Shown: positions 49,429 through 57,880 of the stretch, one piece after another
Layout of the letters: each line of letters opens with the position of its first letter
Numbering within the stretch: the stretch's first letter is position 1
From: Pseudomonadota bacterium
GTDB lineage: Bacteria > Pseudomonadota > Gammaproteobacteria > Steroidobacterales > Steroidobacteraceae
Direction of reading: 5' to 3'
Assembly: GCA_019352035.1 (NCBI GenBank)
Contig: JABBNZ010000010.1
Coordinates: forward strand, 1-64,000
Length of the DNA stretch: 64,000 bases
The notes under the pieces: model-generated
What the model saw: the letters and a program-made list of their open reading frames with translations, nothing else
Told to the model about the DNA's origin: nothing
Databases searched by the model: none
Program-made: the position numbers and the translations under genes

Positions 49429-50589
49429 TCAAGACGAATCCACCACCACGCAGTTACGACCCTTCGCCTTTGCATCATACAGGGCTCGGTCGGCGCGCCG
49501 GATCAGCTGCTCGAGCGTGTCCTGATCGGATAACGCCTCGGCAAGCCCGGCGCTGATCGTGGCCGACACACGCACCGAGCGCGTCTCGATTCCGTCGGCC
49601 GCGATCGCCTCGCGAATGCGCTCCGCGACGACCGCGGCCTGTTGAGCCGTGCTCCCGGGAAACACCACGATGAATTCCTCGCCGCCGTAACGCCCCAGGA
49701 CGTCAGCGGCGCGCAATCGCTCACTGGCCGCCCGGGCGACCCGCTTGAGGATCTCATCACCCAGCTGGTGTCCGGCGGTGTCGTTGATCAGCTTGAAGCG
49801 GTCGATGTCGAACAACATCATCGCGAGTGGCAGGCCGTAGCGCTGTGCCACGGCCCATTCGTGTGCGGCCACCTCGAGAAAGTGACGCCGATTGTTCAGA
49901 CCGGTCAGGCCATCGGTGCGTGACATCAATTGCTCGCGTGCGAGCGCCTCACGAAGCTCGCGATTTGCGACCTCGAGGCTTGCCTCGGAGATGCGCAACG
50001 CTCGATCGGCAGAATCTCGATCGAGCGCGATCGCCAGCTGGTTCACCACCACGTTGATGAAGAAGAGGTCCGACTCTTCCATTTCCCCGCGACCCTCGAT
50101 CTGCAGCGCACCGAAAATGCAACCGTGCCCGACGGCAAACGGAAGCATCACGAAATTCCGCGTTGTCTCGGACTTTGTCCCGATTGCGCTCGCGGGCGGC
50201 TGCGGAGCCATCAGCCCCGCTGCCGGGCCCTCGTCCAGCTTTTTGCGAAAGCGATTCAGGTCGCGGTACACCTCCTGCGCGTGAGCTTTGGCCACTTCCA
50301 GCCTTCGTCCATTCTCACCGGCGGCTTGCCAGCTGAGTATCTGCGGTGACCGTCCCGTCTCCAGCATAACGATCGCACTGCGCAGCGATAATGCGTCGGC
50401 GATCAGAACGAACACTTCAGCCACAGTTCGCTCGAAGCTCTGGAAACACGTGAGCACTTTGCTGATGTCGAACAGTCGCTGCAAGCGCCGCTGCGACCGC
50501 TCCAACTCGGCAATGCGGTGATCGCGCCAAGCGACGTCCTCCTGAGTCTCGACTTCTTCGTGGGCGCTGACAGGATCTGGCCCACTCAT
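49429..50589 (-). CDS. GAF domain diguanylate cyclase (GGDEF)
   Basis: This protein makes cyclic di-GMP from GTP. The 386-residue sequence has a short coiled coil, one GAF domain (about 35-195) and a GGDEF domain with the active motif GRYGGEEFIVVF. An RxxD inhibitory site (RAAD) lies exactly five residues before GGEEF, so feedback inhibition is expected. It has no EAL domain. The ATG at 50589 has a strong AGGAGG site. The first 200 residues are close to those of the kinase at 42433-44640 (shared ELERSQRRLQ, SWQAAGE, NFVMLPFAV), so both may sense the same ligand. Confidence 0.93.
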   Translation of the reverse strand: MSGPDPVSAHEEVETQEDVAWRDHRIAELERSQRRLQRLFDISKVLTCFQSFERTVAEVFVLIADALSLRSAIVMLETGRSPQILSWQAAGENGRRLEVAKAHAQEVYRDLNRFRKKLDEGPAAGLMAPQPPASAIGTKSETTRNFVMLPFAVGHGCIFGALQIEGRGEMEESDLFFINVVVNQLAIALDRDSADRALRISEASLEVANRELREALAREQLMSRTDGLTGLNNRRHFLEVAAHEWAVAQRYGLPLAMMLFDIDRFKLINDTAGHQLGDEILKRVARAASERLRAADVLGRYGGEEFIVVFPGSTAQQAAVVAERIREAIAADGIETRSVRVSATISAGLAEALSDQDTLEQLIRRADRALYDAKAKGRNCVVVDSS

Positions 50590-51164
50590 CAGCGCCTCCT
50601 GCACCTTATCCAGCTCGAACGTCGCGAACTCCACGTGCAACGCTGACGTAAAGATGTCGGCGGCGGGATGAACGGCCACAACGGACCACTCCGATCGATC
50701 GCACGTGGACGTTCCACGTACTTGCCCCGCCCGGGCGCCACTGTGTAACCCCGCATTCCCGCACCTCAGAGTGACTCTGCCCATCGTACTCAGATTTACC
50801 GCCAAGGGTAATCGGTAAAAGCCGCCCTCGCTCCAGACGGATGCGCCTTCGCGCCCCTCGAACTCGGACAGACACCTCTCCAGCGAGCGCAGAGGCGGTC
50901 GGTTGCGGCGGCTTTGCCTCCTGGGGAGGTACTTGCCTCGAGCGCTCGCAGAACGCCACCGGCAACCACCGCCGAAGCCACACCTCTGCTACCCAGGCCC
51001 CGGATCCGGCACTACCTCGAGCTTGCCAGGGTGCAATTACCTCGTGACCCCATACATTCACTTGCCCGTCGAATACAGTGGAAACTCCCTATTGAGGCCG
51101 GGTCTACGGTGAAGCATCATTCCTCACAACAACATTTTTCTCCCTGACAATACGGAGTCACGAC
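50590..51164. other. 575-bp spacer upstream of the GGDEF gene
   Basis: The minus-strand frame at 50606-51061 is rich in Arg and Gly with no domain and overlaps the region where the GGDEF promoter should be, so I do not call it. Nothing else is supported. Confidence 0.4.
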
Positions 51165-51323
51165 ATGAGTTTTGGAGCCATTCTACTGATCATTCTGGTG
51201 CTGATACTGATCGGCGCCATCCCCACGTGGCCGCACAGCAGATCATGGGGCTACGCTCCGAGCGGCGTGATTGGGTTGATTCTGCTGATCGTGATCGTTC
51301 TCTTCCTGTTGGGCCGCTTGTAG
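51165..51323 (+). CDS. DUF3309 family small membrane protein
   Basis: A 52-residue protein starts MSFGAILLIILVLILIGAIP and continues TWPHSRSWGYAPSGVIGLIL, then a second hydrophobic stretch ending LLGRL. The TWPHSRSWGY(x)PSG core between two membrane segments is diagnostic of DUF3309. The ATG has GGAG 7 nt upstream. Its function is unknown; these genes are often found with general stress genes, as here (BON, CsbD). Confidence 0.9.
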   Translation: MSFGAILLIILVLILIGAIPTWPHSRSWGYAPSGVIGLILLIVIVLFLLGRL

Positions 51324-51468
51324 CACTCCGACGCTGTCGTTCCCGAGCATTACTCATCGCGAGGCGTCGACTGCGTTACCTGGAACCATTAAAGGGTCTC
51401 GAATCAGGGCGCGACCGCTCAGGCTTTTCGACAAGGCGTACACAGATCATCCACCTGGAGAACCTGCC

Positions 51469-51774
51469 ATGACGCGTCCCAATCGCTATTCCGTGTTCGG
51501 GCTCGTGATTTTGCTGTGTTCGTTCATCGGCTGCGCATCCACGCAGCACCGGTAGGGGACTGGAGAGTACGTCGATAACACCGTGATCACGATGATGGTC
51601 AAGGCAGCGCTGCTGCATGAGCCGTCGCTGAACTCTGCGGAAATCAACGACGAAACCTTCAAGGGTATCGTCCAGCTGGGCGACTTCGTCAGTTCTCAAG
51701 CAAACATCGTCACAGCCGTCAAACTTGCGCGCGGCACCGAGGGCGTCATATCCGTGCAGAACGATACGAATCTC
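51469..51774 (+). pseudogene. BON-domain lipoprotein gene interrupted by an in-frame TAG
   Basis: From the ATG at 51469 (GGAG 8 nt upstream) the frame reads a lipoprotein signal (FGLVILLCSFIGCASTQHR), then TAG at 51553-51555. In the same frame it continues GTGEYVDNTVITMMVKAALL and FKGIVQLGDFVSSQANIVTA, a well-preserved BON domain. Intact relatives read ...GTGEYIDDTVIT... straight through. The frame also lacks the usual stop after NDTNL and stays open to 51996, so the 3' end is altered too. A pseudogene is likeliest; amber readthrough or a sequencing error is possible. Confidence 0.75.
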
Positions 51775-52057
51775 GAGTGTCGGATCGGTCGAGAATGCAC
51801 CGGCGCCGCCGCCAGCGAATCGCTGGCGGCTGCTCTGCCGGGCCGGTGCGCGCCTGATATCAAATTCCGGCACCGGTCCGAAGCGTCAACGGTGCGCCGC
51901 TCGAACTCACCATTATGCCGGCCGGACGGCCAGGCTTCGCCGAGCGCCCGGACGATGCACGCGCATGATCTACGGGCCTCCTTCCCGATACATTGAAAAG
52001 CAGCCGCGATTAGCGGCTGCTCATTCTCATCGAGAATCCCTGCGGGTGCGCGATACC

Positions 52058-52252
52058 TCAGGACTTTGTCGCGTCCTTGACGGCCGCCTTCAAATCGCCA
52101 ACCTGATGCTGCACTTTTCCTTCCACCTGCTTCTCCAGCCCCTTGACCTGCTGCTCCTTGCTGCCGACCATTTTGCCGGCTTCCTCCTGAATCTTCCCGC
52201 CGATGTCCTTTGCTGAGCCCTTGACCTGATCTTTGTTCAAATCGCTGTTCAT
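52058..52252 (-). CDS. CsbD family stress protein
   Basis: The 64-residue protein begins MNSDLNKDQVKGSAKDIGGK and is a short, charged, helix-forming protein of the CsbD family (DQVKGSAKDIGGKIQEEAGK, then EGKVQHQVGDLKAAVKD). CsbD in Bacillus is a general stress protein; the molecular role is unknown. The start at 52252 has GGAGGAG 6-10 nt upstream. It is one of several stress-type small genes in 51165-53438. Confidence 0.88.
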   Translation of the reverse strand: MNSDLNKDQVKGSAKDIGGKIQEEAGKMVGSKEQQVKGLEKQVEGKVQHQVGDLKAAVKDATKS

Positions 52253-52953
52253 GTCGCTCTCCTCCGCTCTCTGGTTACGCCTCAAACCTTGACATCCAAT
52301 CACACTCCGAACCACCTCACCCTAACCTGGTGTGATGCAAAGAGTAATAGGTGGCTTCACCGATTGACGAGATTGGAGCCTGTGACGAGCGCGCTGCAAG
52401 CCTGTACATCTGCCCGAAGCAACCGGAGATATGCCGCAACGCCCAAGCACGCGCTCCAAGCAATACCGCGATCTACGGCATGCCACTCCGGTCGGTCAGC
52501 GTGACCGGCGAGTCCGCTCATTTCCGGCGAACTGACCGATGCACCACGCGGTCGACGTCGGAGCATCCAGGCCGGCGACCGCGGTGGTCGTGGCTGCAGC
52601 ATTTTAATAATCAGCTTCAGTTACGCTCTGATACAACGCGCCACAGCGCATCGACCTGCGTAATACACGTATAGCGCCAAATGGAAGCGGATGTAGGATG
52701 AAGGACAAATGACCGCGGAAGCGACATGACCTGGACAGTTGCAGGACTCTTGAATGCTCCTTTAGCTGGTCTGAGTGCTCACTTCCCACACGTCGGGCGG
52801 ATCTATTGAATTTCCGGTGGTCATCATCGTCGTCATCGGCAAACTATCGTGGCGGCAAGGGCCTACAAGGCTGAATTGCTGCGGCGGCATCGTTGCACGC
52901 CGTGATGATCTTGATCCGATGCAATATCCCCAGGTCGGTGCAGGAGTGGCGAA
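52253..52953. other. 701-bp spacer without a supported gene
   Basis: Open frames here are short and lack ribosome-binding sites or recognisable motifs. The part before 52315 is the CsbD upstream region. I see no repeats or RNA elements in the rest. Confidence 0.4.
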
Positions 52954-53172
52954 ATGAGTCCAATTAGAGTGATCGCGCTGGCGCTTATGGCGGCGGGCGT
53001 CTTGGGTCTGGCCTACGGCGGCTTCACCTATACGAGGACAACTCACCAGGCCAAGATCGGGAGCGTCGAACTGTCGGTACGGGACAAACGAACCGTGAAC
53101 GTGCCCCTGTGGGCGGGTGTTGGTGCCATCGTCCTGGGTGGAGCATTGCTGGCGGTTGGAAAGAAAGAGTAG
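52954..53172 (+). CDS. Small two-pass membrane protein
   Basis: The 72-residue protein has a hydrophobic segment at each end (VIALALMAAGVLGLAYGGFT and WAGVGAIVLGGALLAVG) around a short polar loop with TRTTHQAKIGSVELSVRDKRT. This loop type (YTxx...ixlGpiels...) is common in small uncharacterised proteobacterial membrane proteins near stress genes; I cannot give a firm family number. It is followed by a lipoprotein gene 47 bp downstream. Confidence 0.7.
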   Translation: MSPIRVIALALMAAGVLGLAYGGFTYTRTTHQAKIGSVELSVRDKRTVNVPLWAGVGAIVLGGALLAVGKKE

Positions 53173-53219
53173 TTTTTGTGGTTCGCCCGGCCGCGCGCCG
53201 GTCAATTTGGAGCATGACG

Positions 53220-53438
53220 ATGAAACCATACAATCTCATTGCGATGGGTCTTCTGGTCGCGAGCACACTGACCCTCTCGGGCTGCTGGATGGTTCGCGGG
53301 GACCATGGTCGTGGTGGCCGTCACCAACGGGATTCCACCTATCACCACGACGATCGACACGATCAGCGCGACCAGCGCGACCAGCGCGACCAGCGCGACC
53401 GGAATAATATGGCGCCCGGTCAGCCCCCCCGGATGTAG
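53220..53438 (+). CDS. Small lipoprotein with DQR tandem repeats
   Basis: The 72-residue precursor has a lipoprotein signal with lipobox LTLSGCW, then a very polar tail rich in His, Arg and Asp. The tail contains HDQRDQRDQRDQRDRNN, coded by four 9-bp repeats (53361-53396). I chose the second of two close ATGs (53220) because GGAG is then 7 nt upstream. It should be anchored in a membrane with a charged tail outside the cytoplasm. Function unknown. Confidence 0.7.
   Translation: MKPYNLIAMGLLVASTLTLSGCWMVRGDHGRGGRHQRDSTYHHDDRHDQRDQRDQRDQRDRNNMAPGQPPRM
53361..53396 (+). repeat. 9-bp tandem repeat (four copies)
   Basis: The unit GACCAGCGC is repeated four times (first copy GATCAGCGC) inside the lipoprotein gene at 53220-53438. 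It keeps the frame and codes for DQR. Copy number could vary without frameshift. Confidence 0.9.
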
Positions 53439-53978
53439 CTCAAGTTGATGTCGGCGCCGGTTGGCACGGAATGATTCGAGGGCAATTAGGGCGCGGCGCC
53501 GCCCGCCATGCGGCGGAACGTAAGCGCAATTGACGTGGCGCAGTCGGCCGAATGCCTCGACGTGCTCATGGGATCCCGGAAGCTTCCGGAGGAGCCGGCG
53601 ACGCCGGTCTCCGGAGGTCTGTTTCGCGTGCTCCTTGAGGATGGGGCCCGGTAGTGAAGGCGCAGGCGGTTGCCACGATCGCCCCGGTACCTCTCGGTGC
53701 GCATGAGCGGCTGATCCGGTCCGGACCCCGATGCCAGTCCTCTGGATTCTCGCCCTCCGAGATCGTGATGGCGATGCTCTCCTGCCAGGCGAAGCGGGTC
53801 TCACCCAGCATGCCGGCCGTCCGTCTCGGGTGAGGCGCCGCCAAATGAGCCCGGCGAGGGCTGGCAAGGTAAGTTGGGTCCCGTACGTCGCTGCCATTTT
53901 TACCTATTGTCGTCCAACGCGCGCAGCGGATACTCGGGGTTCCTGGCGATTGCGCCGTAATGTGGATAGCTGAAGCCT
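53439..53978. other. 540-bp spacer before the sortase gene
   Basis: Minus-strand frames (up to 231 codons) are Arg/Pro-rich and unsupported. The sortase promoter should lie near its right end; no clear boxes are seen. Confidence 0.4.
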
Positions 53979-54659
53979 GTGCGCTGGCTGGAGGTAACCC
54001 TTTGGACGGCCGGTCTCGTCCTGCTGAGTTATTACGCGGCGTTGCGCGTCTCGGCAGAGCAGGATCGCCGCGCTGGCGTCGAGATGTTCCAAGCCGCCCG
54101 GCATATCGCTCATGCGCAAGCGCCGGCGGACCGCCTTCTTGTCCAATCCGGCCACGTCGATAAGTCGCTCTGGTCGGAAGCTCGAGTGCGCGCCTTCCGC
54201 CGAACCACGCTTCATGAGGTCCCGGAGGGAGTTCTTCGCATCCCTGCGCTGGGGTTGGTCGTACCGATTTACTCCGGCACGACCTCCGCGGAACTCGACC
54301 GGGGCGCCGGCCACGTCGAGGGCACCGCGCCTATCGATTCCGCAGGCAATGCAGCCATTGCCGGGCATCGCGATGGGTTCTTCCGCAGCTTGCGGCGCAT
54401 CAAGATCGGACAGATGATTTACGTCGAGACCCTCAGCGATACGCGGCGCTACCGCGTGATTGAGACACAGATTGTGGCTCCATCGGATGTGTCGGTTCTC
54501 GCGCCGACAGTGCTTCCAAGCATCACGCTCATCACCTGTTATCCATTTTACTTCGTGGGTCCCGCCCCCGGGCGCTTCATCGTCCGGGCAGAGTTCTTCC
54601 CCAGTCGGCAGCATGCGGCAGATGGCCGTATCGCCGAATATTCTCAACGCCAGGAGTAA
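53979..54659 (+). CDS. Class D-like sortase
   Basis: Sortases are membrane transpeptidases that cleave an LPXTG-type signal between Thr and Gly. The 226-residue protein has one N-terminal membrane segment (VTLWTAGLVLLSYYAAL) and a sortase domain. All three catalytic residues are present: His in AIAGHRDGFFRSL, Cys in ITLITCYPFYFVG and Arg in GRFIVRAEF. The start is a GTG at 53979. The next gene, 5 bp downstream, encodes a protein with an LPKTG sorting signal, its obvious substrate. Sortases are typical of Gram-positives and rare in proteobacteria. Confidence 0.92.
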   Translation: MRWLEVTLWTAGLVLLSYYAALRVSAEQDRRAGVEMFQAARHIAHAQAPADRLLVQSGHVDKSLWSEARVRAFRRTTLHEVPEGVLRIPALGLVVPIYSGTTSAELDRGAGHVEGTAPIDSAGNAAIAGHRDGFFRSLRRIKIGQMIYVETLSDTRRYRVIETQIVAPSDVSVLAPTVLPSITLITCYPFYFVGPAPGRFIVRAEFFPSRQHAADGRIAEYSQRQE

Positions 54660-54664
54660 TTTCC

Positions 54665-55282
54665 ATGTCACTTCGTATCGTATCCACCGTTGCAGCAGTA
54701 GCGCTCGGCGTCAGCGCGAGCGCTTTCGCGCAGAGCCCTACGGATCGTACCTTTACCGCGACCGGCACTCGCTGCGAGGACGTCAACTGGTCGAATCAAA
54801 CGCTTGCGCGCTATCCGCGTGTCGCCAAAGCATGCCAATCGGTGGTACAGCGCGACGGCAAGTACTTCGTCGTGTTCTCTGGTACCGTGACCGGAGTGGC
54901 TCGCCACGGACGCGAGCTGACGGTCGAATTCAAGGATGGCGATCGGGTCACGCTGAATCCTCCATCCGACATGATGGTCGACATCGAAGGCACCATGACC
55001 CGAGCGCATGATTTGCAGCGCCGGCAAGAGCTCACGTTTTACGTGCCGCAGGATCAATTCGTCGCCGAAGTACCCGAAGGAAAAGGCGTCTCCGTGCCGA
55101 TTCCCATCACTCAGTGGGAGCCGCCGAGTGTCGCCGACGCCGCGCCCGAGAGCACGGAGTCCCGTCCGGCGGAACTTCCGAAAACGGGAACCGACCTCGG
55201 ACTGTTGGCCTTGGGTGGTCTTGCGCTCGTCCTCACTGGAGCCGCAGTCACGACGGCGCGCTACCGGCGCGGTATCCGCTAG
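54665..55282 (+). CDS. LPKTG-motif protein, probable sortase substrate
   Basis: The 205-residue precursor has a signal peptide (ending ASAFAQS), a central domain of about 110 residues with no family I recognise (two Cys, RCEDVNW and AKACQSVVQ; beta-rich FVVFSGTVTGVARHGRELTV) and a Pro/Glu linker. It ends in a complete sorting signal: LPKTG at residues 171-175, a hydrophobic segment (LGLLALGGLALVLTGAAV) and a basic tail RYRRGIR. It is 5 bp after the sortase gene and surely cotranscribed. The attachment target in a Gram-negative envelope is unknown. Confidence 0.88.
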   Translation: MSLRIVSTVAAVALGVSASAFAQSPTDRTFTATGTRCEDVNWSNQTLARYPRVAKACQSVVQRDGKYFVVFSGTVTGVARHGRELTVEFKDGDRVTLNPPSDMMVDIEGTMTRAHDLQRRQELTFYVPQDQFVAEVPEGKGVSVPIPITQWEPPSVADAAPESTESRPAELPKTGTDLGLLALGGLALVLTGAAVTTARYRRGIR

Positions 55283-55511
55283 CGACCGCTGCACTGGACG
55301 ACAGGGACGTCGTCCTTCGCGCCAGATGGGCAGGCGCGCCTCCGGCACCAGTCGCGCATCAAATGTGTTGCATCGGCTACCCGAAGATCTGGGCGCGTGG
55401 GCAAGAGCCGGCCTGGCCGGCGGCCACACACACCGAGGCGATCCTGTACAGCTTCACCGGGACGGCGATGAGGCGGGACCCACTGCGGACTCGCTCTGCT
55501 CCGCGACTCAA

Positions 55512-56468
55512 TCAGTCCGTCGCACTTACGACACCGGTGAGGGCCGCCTGCTGATAGTTCCGATGCGCCTGCGGCTTCACGAACAGAGCGACCACATGGG
55601 GATGCGCCGCGCACACCTTGCGCTCGATCTCGGCCACGGCGTCTTCGACCTCGCGTGCGCTCACCGCATCTTCGAAATCGAGGCTGAGCGCCGCAACGAT
55701 CTGATCCGGGGCAAGCTGCATCGTCAGGACGCCATTGGCGCGCGTGACCGCTCTCTCTGACCCCGCAATTCGCAGTATGGAGTCGCTGAGACTCTGATCG
55801 GCGCGTTCCCCGATCAGGAGACTCTTGCTCTCCTCCGTCAGCAGGAAGGAAACGAGGGCGAGCACCAACCCGATCAGGATCGAGGCGATACCGTCGAAGC
55901 GCGGTTGATGCAGCTGGACAGTGAGGAATGTGCCGATTGCCGCGATGAGAATACCGACGATCGCGGCGCTGTCCTCGAAGAGCACCATGAACGACACCGG
56001 ATCCTTGCTTTTGCGAAAGGCCTCGAAATAGCGGAGCGACCCCTTTGCGGCCCGGAACTGGCGCAGAGAAATCACCCACGAGACGCTCTCGAAAGCCAAT
56101 GCCAGGGCCAGCACCAGATAGCTGACGCCGGGTGCGCTGATGGGCTCGGGGTGGCGGATATGGTCGATTCCCTCATAGATCGAAATCACCGCACCGAGGG
56201 CGAAGATCAGCAATGCGACGATAAAGCTCCAGAAATAGAGCTCGCGGCCGTGGCCGAGCGGATGATGCGCATCGGGAGCCTGCGCCGCACGGCGCAGGCC
56301 GTAGAGCAGCAGCAGCTGATTTCCGCAGTCGACGAACGAGTGCACGGCCTCGCTCATCATGGCGGAGCTGCGGGTCCAGAGCGCCGCGAACAGCTTGGTT
56401 CCCGCGACCAGCATGTTGCCGATCAGGGCAGCATGAACGACCTTATTGGATGAAGTGTGCGATGCCAT
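55512..56468 (-). CDS. Cation diffusion facilitator family transporter
   Basis: CDF proteins export divalent metals such as Zn(II), Co(II), Fe(II) or Mn(II) in exchange for protons. The 318-residue protein has six predicted membrane segments. Metal-site residues are seen in EAVHSFVDCGNQ (segment 2) and in the signature DAHHPLGHGRELYFWSF; FEDSAAIVGILIAAIG is the segment 5 counterpart (a D in place of the first His/Asp pattern). The C-terminal domain (SLDFEDAVSAREVEDAVAEI) ends with HPHVVALFVKPQ. It is a single gene convergent with the LPKTG gene. Confidence 0.9.
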   Translation of the reverse strand: MASHTSSNKVVHAALIGNMLVAGTKLFAALWTRSSAMMSEAVHSFVDCGNQLLLLYGLRRAAQAPDAHHPLGHGRELYFWSFIVALLIFALGAVISIYEGIDHIRHPEPISAPGVSYLVLALALAFESVSWVISLRQFRAAKGSLRYFEAFRKSKDPVSFMVLFEDSAAIVGILIAAIGTFLTVQLHQPRFDGIASILIGLVLALVSFLLTEESKSLLIGERADQSLSDSILRIAGSERAVTRANGVLTMQLAPDQIVAALSLDFEDAVSAREVEDAVAEIERKVCAAHPHVVALFVKPQAHRNYQQAALTGVVSATD

Positions 56469-56711
56469 GTCCCGCCGACATCCTACCCAAACGCGCCGAC
56501 CGGTGCAGCGCCCGTCTCAATGAGCTCCTAAGCGACTTGCGCAGCTCGGTTGAAAGGCGCACCTGCGCACTGCGCGACCCAGAGCCAGCGTGTGCCGGCC
56601 GCCGCGCGCGCCAATCGATGAGATATCGGCGATCGGGGGCTTTCGGCCGGTACTGGCACTGTTCAACCGGCCGCGGTAGGCTCTCCCCGGGACCGATGCG
56701 GGAGAGGCGCC

Positions 56712-57026
56712 ATGTCGATCAAACGTTCGTCCAAAAGCAGCGGCACCAGCGCCCGCAAGCCGGCGGCACCACCCGGGGTGCGCCACGTCGACGTCATCGC
56801 ACCTCGCCAAATGGCTCCAGGCGATCTCTACCGCGGCTGGCTGTGCAAGAACAAGTCATGCGGGCTCCTCATCGCCATTGTGCCCCCGTCAGGAAGCAAG
56901 CCGGTGTCGTCCGGTTCCGACGACCAGCTCGTGGTGATCAAGTGCCCTCATTGCGGGGACGAGAATCTGTATCGCTGGAGCGCTCACAGCGAGCACCCAT
57001 ACGCGCAGAAGAGCCCCGGCTCCTGA
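56712..57026 (+). CDS. Small zinc-ribbon protein of unknown function
   Basis: The 104-residue protein has a basic, disordered N-terminus (KRSSKSSGTSARKPAAPPG) followed by a likely zinc ribbon: C in WLCKNKSCGLLIAI (CX4C) and CPHCGDENLYRW (CX2C). I recognise no family. The ATG has GGGAGAGG upstream, supporting expression. It could bind nucleic acid or protein; it is a lone gene. Confidence 0.65.
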   Translation: MSIKRSSKSSGTSARKPAAPPGVRHVDVIAPRQMAPGDLYRGWLCKNKSCGLLIAIVPPSGSKPVSSGSDDQLVVIKCPHCGDENLYRWSAHSEHPYAQKSPGS

Positions 57027-57065
57027 GCTCGAGGACCATCGACTCCTCGAGCCATTTGGGCGGAC

Positions 57066-57809
57066 CTACGGCGCGCCATGCAGGCTCTGCGCCAACAACA
57101 TGACCGCGATGACGAGCAGGCCGAGGTTCACCCATCGCAGGAACGAACGGGCCTCTATGCGGCCATTGAGCCTCCTGCCGAGAAACGTCGCCACGAGCAC
57201 TCCCGGCAGCGACATCAGATAGTAGCGCGTCACTTGCGGCCGCCATAAGCCCGCCAGCCAATATCCGAGCATGGATGTCGCGCTGGCGGGAAGGAAGTAG
57301 CCTTGCAAGGTCGCGCGAAAGCGCTGCGGCGACCAGCCTCGGAGAGTGCCATATATCACGAGCGGCGGCCCGTTCATGCCGTAGGCGCCGCCGAGCACTC
57401 CGGCGCTGAGGCCGAACGGCCAGGCGAACCTGTCGTCCTCGAGCACCGCCCTGGTGCCACGGAGGAGGGAGTATGCGGCGAAGCCGGCCAGAAAAAGACC
57501 GAGGCAGGCCTTGACCACCGCCCCCTCTGCCCGGGTCAGCAAAAGCAGGCCCAGGGGCGTTCCGATCAGCGTCGAGACCACCAGCCAGCTCGCGCTGCGC
57601 AGGTGTACGTGCCGCCAGTCCTGGATCAGGGCGATCGCGGCCACGGTGATGGAGATCAATACCACGACCGGTGCGGCGACCTGGATCGGGATGAAAAGCG
57701 CGAGGAGCGGGACCGCGATCAACGCTTCCCCAAAACCGAGCGTCGAGCGCACGAGCGTCGCCAGGAACAGCACCGCCAGGATCCGGATGCTCATGAGGTC
57801 CGCAGTCAT
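57066..57809 (-). CDS. TauE/SafE family sulfite/organosulfonate exporter-like protein
   Basis: The 247-residue integral membrane protein has about eight predicted segments and the two TauE half motifs (STLGFGEALIAVPLLALFIP and AGVLGGAYGMNGPPLVIYGTL). Family members export sulfite, sulfoacetate or similar anions, but substrates vary widely and none is indicated here. The first of two possible ATGs is used; the second is at 57794. It is 71 bp from dusA and may share its transcript. Confidence 0.88.
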   Translation of the reverse strand: MTADLMSIRILAVLFLATLVRSTLGFGEALIAVPLLALFIPIQVAAPVVVLISITVAAIALIQDWRHVHLRSASWLVVSTLIGTPLGLLLLTRAEGAVVKACLGLFLAGFAAYSLLRGTRAVLEDDRFAWPFGLSAGVLGGAYGMNGPPLVIYGTLRGWSPQRFRATLQGYFLPASATSMLGYWLAGLWRPQVTRYYLMSLPGVLVATFLGRRLNGRIEARSFLRWVNLGLLVIAVMLLAQSLHGAP

Positions 57810-57880
57810 CGTATCGGGAGGCTCGCGAGTCTGGACTCGAGGAGCGCTCCTCTACCGGAAGCGAAGGGCACTCTGTGCTC

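Noticed and set aside
50606-51061. minus-strand frame upstream of the GGDEF gene
   Set aside because: Low-complexity composition and overlap with the probable promoter region.
53361-53396. 9-bp repeats as a CRISPR or replication iteron array
   Set aside because: Units are adjacent, in frame and code for DQR within a lipoprotein; no origin genes nearby.
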